Shown: one piece after another, positions 15,376 to 21,543 of the stretch | Layout: the number at the start of each line of letters is the position of its first letter | Numbering within the stretch: position 1 is the stretch's first letter | IMG/VR virus record: IMGVR_UViG_3300009154_004099 | Location: 1-32,201 of that record | Length of the DNA: 32,201 nt | From: a virus | Reading direction: 5' to 3' (one strand) | The notes under the pieces: model-generated | The model's input: the letters and a program-made list of their open reading frames with translations, nothing else | Databases searched by the model: none | What the model was told of the DNA's origin: nothing | Translations under genes and position numbers: made by a program

Positions 15376-16769
15376 AGTTTTAAACTCCATTCAGCAGCAT
15401 CATATTTTCCTTCTACACTTTTGCTCCAAGAGCCATCTTTCCATTTGTATTGTAAGTTTGTTTTCAGATTAGACACATATTCCACCGAATTATGGTTGCT
15501 GCTATCAAAAGCCACTTTCCATAATTCGCCATCAAATTCGATTATATCATTGGCATGTGCAATTAGTTGTTGATGCCCCGGTCTATTCCATATTGCAGCC
15601 CCCTCAACATCACCATCACTACCTATATCATGTAGGATCAAAAATCTAGAGCCAATTGTTGGATTAAGTAATTCACTATCAACTGCAACGTTTTGTGGAT
15701 TAATAATTGCTGTTATTGGTGATAGAGTATTGGCTGGTAGCGTGTCGGGGAATGGGCTATATATTAATAAAGTTTCATCAGTTGGATGATAAGCTACAGT
15801 GCCTATTATTTCACTTCCACTAGTTTGTAGTAGTCTAATTTGACTTATACCGTTCTCCAAATGCCCATATTGGTCAATCAACGCCAACCAAGGATGATGG
15901 GATTTTCCTTTATTGATGAATTCCAAATTGCCATCGACAACATCGCTTAATTTAATCAACCTTAAAAAGTTACTTTGATAAATTACCCCATAACTCATAA
16001 AAGTAAATATTTGTGCGCTTGTGGCTGGGTCTTTAACATTACCAAATAAATCATCTAATAGAGCACCTTCAGAATCAAATATTGATGCTGTGATTTTTTG
16101 TATAACTCCTAATTTTTTAACCTTAGCTGGGGGGCTTAGCCAAATTGGCAACTCAAAAGTCAAAGATGCAACATCTATATTTTCATCTGGCCCGGCAGGG
16201 ACCGATCTGTTGGTCCACCCTATGTCAGTCAATCTAATGTAGCTCAAGCTAGTCCAATCGATATAATTATCTGTACTTTGTATTTCGAGGGCTGGACTAA
16301 AAATGGTCCCTAATTGTTCTATCAGCATAAGTTTCTGTTCAGTATTTCCAGTCCAAATATCCACTTTTAAAGTCAAAGTATATGGGACTGGCATCAATCT
16401 TTCTACGGTATAGGCATCGCCCTGTTGACTTGTGTATTCACCAGAATCTGGGTCTACGGCTCTAGTCCTAATATTCATTTTGCTAACAAAATTGGGTTCC
16501 TGTATTCTATTAACATCGTATCTCATTGCAGCAATATATACTGCCATAGAAGGCAAACTGTTCAGTGCATTTTCGGAATTGCCTCTTAGTATTTGGCTAG
16601 CTTGTCTGCTGGAATCACCATAAAAAACAGGTACACGTTGTAAGACTACGTTGCCGTCGTCATCATTGCCCATTTGAACCTGAAAATTGCTTAAAATCCG
16701 TATAAATTGTTGTAAAAATCGACGAATTTGGCCCGAATAGAAAAAGTTGGAATATGTTGGCGTGCTCAT
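15372..16769 (-). CDS. 15: Tail sheath stabiliser / tail terminator protein (T4 gp15-like)
   Basis: A 465-residue protein whose first ~245 residues match the T4 gp15 family. The N-terminus has the F-Y-S/N..(I/F)RR...SN(F/I)Q(V/I) pattern of gp15 (here FFYSGQIRRF then SNFQV). Later come a Y-D-x-N-R-x-Q-(E)P segment, VPYTL..KVDIWTGN, an EQL..(I)FSPAL strand and ELPIWLSPPAKVKK. gp15 forms the hexameric ring that caps the finished tail and joins it to the neck. The family member in T4 has 272 residues, so about 220 extra C-terminal residues here form an additional, probably beta-rich domain that I do not recognise. The gene starts 3 nt after the gp14 stop without its own Shine-Dalgarno, implying translational coupling. 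Confidence 0.85.
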   Translation of the reverse strand: MSTPTYSNFFYSGQIRRFLQQFIRILSNFQVQMGNDDDGNVVLQRVPVFYGDSSRQASQILRGNSENALNSLPSMAVYIAAMRYDVNRIQEPNFVSKMNIRTRAVDPDSGEYTSQQGDAYTVERLMPVPYTLTLKVDIWTGNTEQKLMLIEQLGTIFSPALEIQSTDNYIDWTSLSYIRLTDIGWTNRSVPAGPDENIDVASLTFELPIWLSPPAKVKKLGVIQKITASIFDSEGALLDDLFGNVKDPATSAQIFTFMSYGVIYQSNFLRLIKLSDVVDGNLEFINKGKSHHPWLALIDQYGHLENGISQIRLLQTSGSEIIGTVAYHPTDETLLIYSPFPDTLPANTLSPITAIINPQNVAVDSELLNPTIGSRFLILHDIGSDGDVEGAAIWNRPGHQQLIAHANDIIEFDGELWKVAFDSSNHNSVEYVSNLKTNLQYKWKDGSWSKSVEGKYDAAEWSLKL

Positions 16770-16772
16770 ATA

Positions 16773-17954
16773 TTAGTTGTCGGGTTTAAGTTTAAAAATC
16801 TCATTGAGATTCTGAAGTTCGGGTTTTGTCTTGCCTTTTGGATCTTTGATTGTTTTTGTACTATTTCTGAAACTATTTTTCAGTGTAGTATTATCACTTG
16901 CTCCTGGAGTTAAATTGGAGCGTAATGCATCTTCAACCTTAATCCAACGACGGCCATCATATCTAAATAGTCTGTTTGGGCTATAATCTACACGCAAACA
17001 ATAATCTCCAGTTAATGCCTCAGTTGGAAAACTAATACCACTAGTGACTGGTAGTCCATTTGGGGTTTCTCCATCTTGTGTAAGATAACCTGTAACTTTT
17101 TTATCTGGAGTGACTATGGCTCTGTCAGATTTATTAATTATTGAACTAGCGTTTATGGCTCCCATATTACTGGCATCCAATCCTTTTGGATCACCAACCA
17201 TGCCTAAATCGTCTAATGGTTTGGTGTATATAAAGGAAGTATCATATCCAGATTTCGGAACTTCTATTTCGGCTTGTGAAATGATGGCATCATTGATAGA
17301 ATCGTATTTACTAAATGTGCTGACCAAATCGCCAAGTGAATACCCAGTATCGCCGTCAGTGTTTGTTTGGATTTTATTTATAATATCTTTATATTCTTGA
17401 CTATCAACCAATGGGTTGATTTTGCAACGCCAAAGATGTGGCCACCAACTTGGACTAAACCCTTCACTTGCTCGGCTACAATCCCCAACAATAAAAAATC
17501 TTTTGAGTGCCACTGGAACATCAGTCAATGCTTCATAATCAGTCAAATGGGTAAGTTCGAGGACATCGCCCGCCATAATTCTTCGACCCAACATTGCAAC
17601 CATGTCGTTAATATGAAAGGTCATAAATAGAGTTCCGGTCTGTAAAAACAGTCCAAATTGTTCTAGACTAAAATCGCTGTCAGTAACTTGATAAATTCCT
17701 CTGAGGGAATATACACTGCTGTCGTATTTTCTATCTCTGTTTTCCAAAAACAACAGATCTTGAATATTCTTTTCACTTTGATTGAGGTATTTTGGTTGTG
17801 TAGCATCGTCAACAGTTGAATTATCTTTTGGTCCTAGATATTTGTGTATCAAGATAGTAGTTCCGCCAACAGTGAATCTTTCTGACATGAGCCTGTCAAA
17901 AAGTTTATAATCGTTGCTATGTTTTCCTTCTTGCCACATTGAAAGACGAGGCAT
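16773..17954 (-). CDS. 14: Neck / head completion protein (T4 gp14-like)
   Basis: A 393-residue protein of the neck protein gp14 type found in marine T4-like phages. Recognisable parts are an N-terminal LSMW...NDYK.FDR..SE.FTVGG segment, Y-L-N-Q-S-E-K-N-I-Q-D-L-L-F-L-E-N-R-D-R-K-Y-D, GIYQV.DSDF, and WWPHLWR...PLVDSQEYKDI. gp14 works with gp13 and gp15 to close the DNA-filled head and dock the tail. T4 gp14 has 256 residues; the extra C-terminus includes a GDYCLRVDYSPNRLFRYDG module and a polar, Lys-rich tail. It is the first gene of the minus-strand operon. A CTAAATA element lies 21 nt upstream and GGAAC about 8 nt before the ATG. Gp13, its usual neighbour, is transcribed from the opposite strand. 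Confidence 0.82.
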   Translation of the reverse strand: MPRLSMWQEGKHSNDYKLFDRLMSERFTVGGTTILIHKYLGPKDNSTVDDATQPKYLNQSEKNIQDLLFLENRDRKYDSSVYSLRGIYQVTDSDFSLEQFGLFLQTGTLFMTFHINDMVAMLGRRIMAGDVLELTHLTDYEALTDVPVALKRFFIVGDCSRASEGFSPSWWPHLWRCKINPLVDSQEYKDIINKIQTNTDGDTGYSLGDLVSTFSKYDSINDAIISQAEIEVPKSGYDTSFIYTKPLDDLGMVGDPKGLDASNMGAINASSIINKSDRAIVTPDKKVTGYLTQDGETPNGLPVTSGISFPTEALTGDYCLRVDYSPNRLFRYDGRRWIKVEDALRSNLTPGASDNTTLKNSFRNSTKTIKDPKGKTKPELQNLNEIFKLKPDN

Positions 17955-17975
17955 AATTCTGTTCCTTTAGTTTAC

Positions 17976-17982
17976 TATTTAG
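17976..17982 (-). promoter_or_regulatory. Putative T4-type late promoter (CTAAATA) for gp14-gp15-NUDIX
   Basis: On the minus strand CTAAATA lies 21 nt before the gp14 ATG, with a Shine-Dalgarno (AAAGGAAC) between. It is back-to-back with the plus-strand promoters at 17998-18034, forming a compact divergent control region of 105 bp. Confidence 0.6.
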
Positions 17983-17997
17983 CTAATTTGGCCCCAC

Positions 17998-18026
17998 TTG
18001 ACAAAATGGTTTGTTGGTAATATAAT
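17998..18026 (+). promoter_or_regulatory. Perfect consensus sigma70 promoter (TTGACA-N17-TATAAT)
   Basis: TTGACA (17998-18003), exactly 17 nt, and TATAAT (18021-18026) form an ideal host housekeeping promoter facing the 388-aa gene. Expected start is near 18033, giving a leader of about 27 nt with a good ribosome site (TAGGAG, 18047-18052). Such promoters drive early genes in T4-like phages, so this gene is predicted to be transcribed immediately after infection despite lying among virion genes. Confidence 0.85.
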
Positions 18027-18027
18027 G

Positions 18028-18034
18028 TTAAATA
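18028..18034 (+). promoter_or_regulatory. Late-promoter-like TTAAATA overlapping the sigma70 start region
   Basis: TTAAATA begins 2 nt after the sigma70 -10 box and lies 25 nt before the ATG at 18060. It would give a tandem early/late promoter for the 388-aa gene. Its first base departs from the preferred C/A seen at most other sites here. Confidence 0.4.
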
Positions 18035-18059
18035 TTGTGTAAAACTTAGGAGTTGACGT

Positions 18060-19226
18060 ATGGCTACAGTTGCTGGTGTAAAAATCGCAAATAAAGTTAA
18101 AAAAACTAGAAACCCATTATTTTTTGATGAAAAATATACTGGTGGTGAACCAATTTGGGATACAGAACGTGCGCTCAAAATGGACGATGCAGAGTTTGAT
18201 CACCATCTTCGAAAAAGTTTTTACTATTATAACTATTATTACACTCAAAAAGAAACCAAAAAATATATCGTAGAGTGGGCAAAAACTACCAACAAATACA
18301 GTCATGAGCAGATCCGTGCTTATGAACGAAGTGGTGATAAATCTATACCAATGACGGCATGTAGTTTGATACATGCCAATCGAGCTGGCATGCCGTTTAA
18401 ACAGAGACATCTTGAGTTTTTACACAAATGCCTCTTAGAAGCCATTGAAACTTCTGAGCCTGAAATTATTAATATAGTCTCTCCCGAAGTTGTGGCTTAT
18501 CGTCCGACGATTCAAGACAGACTTAATGAAAAAACCAGTGAGCTGATTGGTACGATTGAGGGTCATTATGATGATGTTGTGAATAATGTCAAAGTCGATT
18601 TTAAACCATATGATTTTTTAGTAGCGAATACAGTACCTCAAGGGCAATTGTTTAAATATGAGAAAATTTATTCGCAGAGAAAAGATGAATTGGTAGCGGC
18701 ACAAGACAAACAAGACGATTTGTTGGTTGAGGGCTATAAGCACTATAAAACTGCTGATTTTAAAAGAGTTATAGCATTCATCGATGAATTGATGTCGGCA
18801 ATTGATCAATACCGCGGAGTTAAAAAGGCCACTAAAAAATTGCGAGTTAAGAAAGCGCCAAGTGCTGAAAAGTTGGTTGCTAGACTAAAATACACTAAAG
18901 AAGATAAAACACTCAAAGTAATAAGTATTAATCCTGCAGATATTATTGGTAGTCAAGAGCTTTGGTGTTTTGACACACGAACTCGTAAACTTTACAAATA
19001 TGTTGCGGCATCTTATCAAACTTTAACAATTAAAGGCACTAGTATTGTTAATTTTGATGTAGATAAGAGTGTTGGAAAAACTGTTAGGAAGCCTGAAGAA
19101 ACTTTAAAAGAGTTTTTCAAAGCCGGTAAAGTTCAATTGAGAAAGTTTCTAGACACCATTAAGGCAGTTGAAGTTAAAGCCAATGGTAGAATCAATGAAA
19201 ATCAGTTATTATTAAAAGTACAATAA
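18060..19226 (+). CDS. Conserved T4-like phage protein of unknown function, early-promoter driven
   Basis: A 388-residue basic, hydrophilic protein. The N-terminal half has an aromatic cluster (FYYYNYYYTQKETKKYI, residues about 54-70), then TACSLIHANRAGMPFKQRH.EFL, a helical-looking stretch. A Lys/Arg-rich linker sits near residues 253-275 (KKATKKLRVKKAP). The C-terminal part reads like beta strands (IIGSQELWCFDTRTRKLYKYV) followed by helix. No catalytic motif, signal peptide or membrane segment is visible. I associate this pattern with conserved unknown proteins near gp13 in aquatic T4-like phages. The gene has a perfect sigma70 promoter, a late-type element and a strong Shine-Dalgarno. Its basic composition would suit nucleic-acid contact or a head/DNA role, but that is speculation. 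Confidence 0.75.
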   Translation: MATVAGVKIANKVKKTRNPLFFDEKYTGGEPIWDTERALKMDDAEFDHHLRKSFYYYNYYYTQKETKKYIVEWAKTTNKYSHEQIRAYERSGDKSIPMTACSLIHANRAGMPFKQRHLEFLHKCLLEAIETSEPEIINIVSPEVVAYRPTIQDRLNEKTSELIGTIEGHYDDVVNNVKVDFKPYDFLVANTVPQGQLFKYEKIYSQRKDELVAAQDKQDDLLVEGYKHYKTADFKRVIAFIDELMSAIDQYRGVKKATKKLRVKKAPSAEKLVARLKYTKEDKTLKVISINPADIIGSQELWCFDTRTRKLYKYVAASYQTLTIKGTSIVNFDVDKSVGKTVRKPEETLKEFFKAGKVQLRKFLDTIKAVEVKANGRINENQLLLKVQ

Positions 19227-19234
19227 CCAGTCAC

Positions 19235-19280
19235 TATCTTCATCCTGTTTTTCGATAAATATTTAAACAGGATGAAGATA
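19235..19280 (+). promoter_or_regulatory. 16-bp perfect inverted repeat with late promoter in its loop and the gp13 ribosome site in its right arm
   Basis: TATCTTCATCCTGTTT (19235-19250) is the exact reverse complement of 19265-19280. The 14-nt loop (19251-19264) holds ATAAATA at 19255-19261, the gp13 late promoter. The right arm contains AGGA (19269-19272), the gp13 Shine-Dalgarno, 9 nt before the ATG at 19282. RNA reading through from the upstream gene would fold and hide the site. RNA started at the late promoter (about 19267) would lack the left arm. The same logic is established for early transcripts of T4 genes e, soc and I-TevI. No U-tract follows, so it is not a standard terminator. 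Confidence 0.8.
19255..19261 (+). promoter_or_regulatory. Putative T4-type late promoter (ATAAATA) for gp13
   Basis: ATAAATA (with G before it) lies 20 nt upstream of the gp13 ATG, inside the loop of the 16-bp inverted repeat. It is close to the T4 late consensus TATAAATA, with no -35 element. Confidence 0.65.
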
Positions 19281-19281
19281 T

Positions 19282-20412
19282 ATGGCCACACTCAAACCCG
19301 GACTCACTAGTACTCAAAGCATGCAAACCGACCACTTAGGTGGTCCTGGACCAATTGCTTTTGATGAAAGCCAATTAGATTCTTTAAATGAAAAACGTAA
19401 AGAAATAATTGATTATATAAGATTAAGACTTGCTGACCAAATTGTCGATGTAGAGTTAGACAAAGAACATTATGATTTAGCCATTAAGCAGGCATTGATC
19501 AAATATCGTCAGCGTAGTAGCAATAGTCAGGAAGATAGTTATGCGTTTTTGGATCTCATGCCAGAAGTTCAGGAATATATTCTTCCAAAAGAAATCATGA
19601 CGGTTAGATCTGTTTATAGACGTGGTATTGGTTCTGTAACAGGAACAACCGCCAGTCAATTTGAGCCATTTGCTAGCGGATATTTGAATACTTACATGCT
19701 AGTTGCTGGTCGTGTTGGTGGATTGGTTAACTATGAACTGTTTGTTGATTATCAGAAATTGTCAATGAAGATGTTTGGTGGTTTTATCGATTTTAATTGG
19801 AATTCTGTAACCAAAAAATTAACTTTGGTTAGAAAAATGCCATCATCTGGACATAATTATGTTAGAGTCGGGCAATTAACTGCTAATAGCACAGCTACTG
19901 GTAGTGATATTACTATCAAGACTGAAGATGTTTGGCACATTGCAGTTGGTGATTCTCTAACAATCGCTAATTGTAAAGTTGGTGGTTATAATAATAACTA
20001 TCGTGTAGCAACAGTTGACGATGAAAAAAAGACATTTACGGTAATTGCTAAGTCAGAATTACAGTCTACACAAGTAGTCACTCAGGATCTAAGAAGTACA
20101 CAAATCTGGAGTAATGTGACAGATGTCCCAGCAGAAACAGTATTGTTGAGACTCAACAACTACAAGCCAGATGTAATGCTACTCAATGACCATATGGTAT
20201 TTCCTTGGTTGCAAGAGTATGCATATAGTTTTGCTAAACGTATCGTGGGCGAAGCTCGTAGTAAATATGGGAGTGTTCCTGGACCACAGGGATCTACAAC
20301 TTTGAACGGAACTGCATTGTTGGCTGAAGCACAGGCAGAGATGGAAAAGTTGGAAGAAGAACTGAAAAATTTCATTGATGGTAGCGTTCCGATGTATTGG
20401 GTAATGGGTTGA
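19282..20412 (+). CDS. 13: Neck / head completion protein (T4 gp13-like)
   Basis: A 376-residue protein of the T4 gp13 family (309 residues in T4). Family features include the N-terminal helix K-R-K-E-I-I-D-Y-I-R-L-R-L-A with D..VD/NVEL...(Y/I)..AI..AL..Y (residues about 38-75), a central beta region (LMPEVQEYILPKEIMTVRSVYRRGIGS), and a C-terminal W.QEYA.S.AK.I.GE.RSKYGSVPGPQGSTTLNG segment with EAQAEMEKLEEEL and a final hydrophobic tail. gp13 joins the portal vertex with gp14 after packaging. It begins behind the inverted repeat at 19235-19280, which probably restricts translation to late mRNA. It is separated from its usual partner gp14, which is on the other strand. Confidence 0.88.
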   Translation: MATLKPGLTSTQSMQTDHLGGPGPIAFDESQLDSLNEKRKEIIDYIRLRLADQIVDVELDKEHYDLAIKQALIKYRQRSSNSQEDSYAFLDLMPEVQEYILPKEIMTVRSVYRRGIGSVTGTTASQFEPFASGYLNTYMLVAGRVGGLVNYELFVDYQKLSMKMFGGFIDFNWNSVTKKLTLVRKMPSSGHNYVRVGQLTANSTATGSDITIKTEDVWHIAVGDSLTIANCKVGGYNNNYRVATVDDEKKTFTVIAKSELQSTQVVTQDLRSTQIWSNVTDVPAETVLLRLNNYKPDVMLLNDHMVFPWLQEYAYSFAKRIVGEARSKYGSVPGPQGSTTLNGTALLAEAQAEMEKLEEELKNFIDGSVPMYWVMG

Positions 20413-20441
20413 TATTTCTAGCATAATTGTCGATAGTTTAA

Positions 20442-20447
20442 TATAAT
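20442..20447 (+). promoter_or_regulatory. Possible -10 element (TATAAT) for gp1
   Basis: TATAAT lies 18 nt before the gp1 ATG, but I see no matching -35 at 16-18 nt and no TAAATA element. The 8-mer ATAATTGT is repeated at 20423 and 20443. The gene may simply be co-transcribed with gp13. Confidence 0.25.
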
Positions 20448-20465
20448 TGTTGCTAAGGAATAAAA

Positions 20466-21098
20466 ATGTCAATAATTGCTATTTGTGGATTTATAGGTTC
20501 GGGTAAAAATACTGCTGCTGATTATTTGGTTAGTGATTGTAAATTTGTTAGAGCTAGTTTTGCATCATCTCTTAAAGATGCCGTATCTTCTGTTTTTGGG
20601 TGGGATAGAGAATTATTAGAAGGTATTACAGAAGAATCTAGACTTTGGCGAGAAACTGTGGACGTTTGGTGGAGCGACCGCCTAAACATACCCAACCTAA
20701 CTCCACGATGGGTTTTGCAACATTGGGGGACTGATTTAATTCGTAATAATTTTCATCAAGACATCTGGATCGCCAGTTTGGAGTATAAATTATCTCAATT
20801 AGGTGATCGAGTAGTGATCAGTGATTGTAGATTTGTCAATGAAGTCACTACTATTAAAAAGTTGGGCGGCAAAGTTATTTGGGTTCGCAGAGGGTCATTG
20901 CCAAATTGGCATGATTGCGCAATCAAAACTCTATCGGCAGAAAGAGAACAATTACAACTACCAGAAAAAAGCATGTATAGCAAATACCCCAAGATTCATA
21001 TTAGTGAATGGGCTTGGTTATCGACCGATTTTGATGCAGTGATCGATAATAATGCCACAATTTATGATTTATATCAACAGCTTGAAGATCTAATTTAA
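20466..21098 (+). CDS. 1: Deoxynucleoside monophosphate kinase (T4 gp1-like)
   Basis: A 210-residue P-loop kinase. Walker A is G8-F-I-G-S-G-K14-N-T16, matching the G-x-x-x-S-G-K-D/N-T of T4 gp1, followed by the family's A-D-Y/F-L. Further family-like parts are ASFASSLKDAVSSVFGWDRELLEG, R.VLQ.WGTDL.R, and VVISDCRFVNEV, a Walker B-like strand. In T4 the enzyme phosphorylates dGMP, dTMP and hydroxymethyl-dCMP for phage DNA synthesis; the substrate range here is unknown, and whether this phage has modified cytosine cannot be told. T4 gp1 is 241 residues. A good Shine-Dalgarno (AAGGAA, 20455-20460) precedes the ATG. Its 3' end overlaps the convergent HNH-like gene by 4 nt. It is the one metabolic gene in a morphogenesis cluster. 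Confidence 0.87.
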   Translation: MSIIAICGFIGSGKNTAADYLVSDCKFVRASFASSLKDAVSSVFGWDRELLEGITEESRLWRETVDVWWSDRLNIPNLTPRWVLQHWGTDLIRNNFHQDIWIASLEYKLSQLGDRVVISDCRFVNEVTTIKKLGGKVIWVRRGSLPNWHDCAIKTLSAEREQLQLPEKSMYSKYPKIHISEWAWLSTDFDAVIDNNATIYDLYQQLEDLI

Positions 21099-21445
21099 AA
21101 GTCAGGCACGATGTCCGCTGGGGCCCAAGATAGTTTGCCTTTAAAAACTTCTTGTTGACAGTTTAGGCAAATAGTTTTCAAGTTACTGGTGGAATTATTT
21201 TTTAGATTTCCGTCCAGATGAAAAACTCTTAATTGATCTTCCGGATATTTGGCTTTGAAGCCGCACTTTTCACAGCGTTCTTTTTTTCTATATCCATTCT
21301 TAAACCAAGACGGAGCTATTGGTTTAATTTTCTTTCCTTTTCTAATACATTGATCACATAGTTTTCTATAGTGAGTTTTGTTATTAGCATGATAGTTTAT
21401 GGCGGCTGGATTGGTTGAGCATACTGCGCATAGTGGACGGTCCAT
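21095..21445 (-). CDS. Small HNH-like / zinc-ribbon endonuclease
   Basis: A 116-residue protein with four CxxC knuckles: C6/C9, C30/C33, C58/C61 and C93/C96. Between the last two pairs lies VFHLDGN...NN...SNL..IC, which fits a beta-beta-alpha HNH core (H76, D78-G-N80, N88). Free-standing HNH nucleases of this kind are common mobile or accessory genes in T4-like phages. The usual D/E-H pair is F-H here, so activity is not assured and a pure zinc-binding role remains possible. The first Cys pair starts at residue 6, supporting the chosen start. There is no Shine-Dalgarno, and an ATAAATA element ends 5 nt before the ATG. It is inserted minus-strand between gp1 and gp18. Confidence 0.7.
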   Translation of the reverse strand: MDRPLCAVCSTNPAAINYHANNKTHYRKLCDQCIRKGKKIKPIAPSWFKNGYRKKERCEKCGFKAKYPEDQLRVFHLDGNLKNNSTSNLKTICLNCQQEVFKGKLSWAPADIVPDF

Positions 21446-21450
21446 ATTAA

Positions 21451-21457
21451 TATTTAT
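21451..21457 (-). promoter_or_regulatory. Late-promoter-like ATAAATA abutting the HNH-like gene start
   Basis: On the minus strand GATAAATA ends 5 nt before the ATG. With T4 spacing the transcript would start at or next to the A of the ATG, i.e. leaderless. Confidence 0.4.
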
Positions 21458-21506
21458 CTAAACCTTTGAAAAGGGCATGTTTCAATACTAAAAATCAAAT
21501 TAATTG

Positions 21507-21513
21507 CTAAATA
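21507..21513 (+). promoter_or_regulatory. Putative T4-type late promoter (CTAAATA) for gp18
   Basis: CTAAATA lies 30 nt upstream of the sheath ATG, followed by a strong Shine-Dalgarno (AAGGAA, 21533-21538). The spacing and sequence fit the other late elements in the window. Confidence 0.65.
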
Positions 21514-21543
21514 ACTACATAATTCTTATTAAAAGGAAATCAA

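Noticed and set aside
18117-18410. Minus-strand hydrophobic frame opposite the 388-aa gene
   Set aside because: A Phe/Ile-rich translation produced by antisense Lys/Asn codons; no ribosome site, and the plus-strand gene has clear signals.
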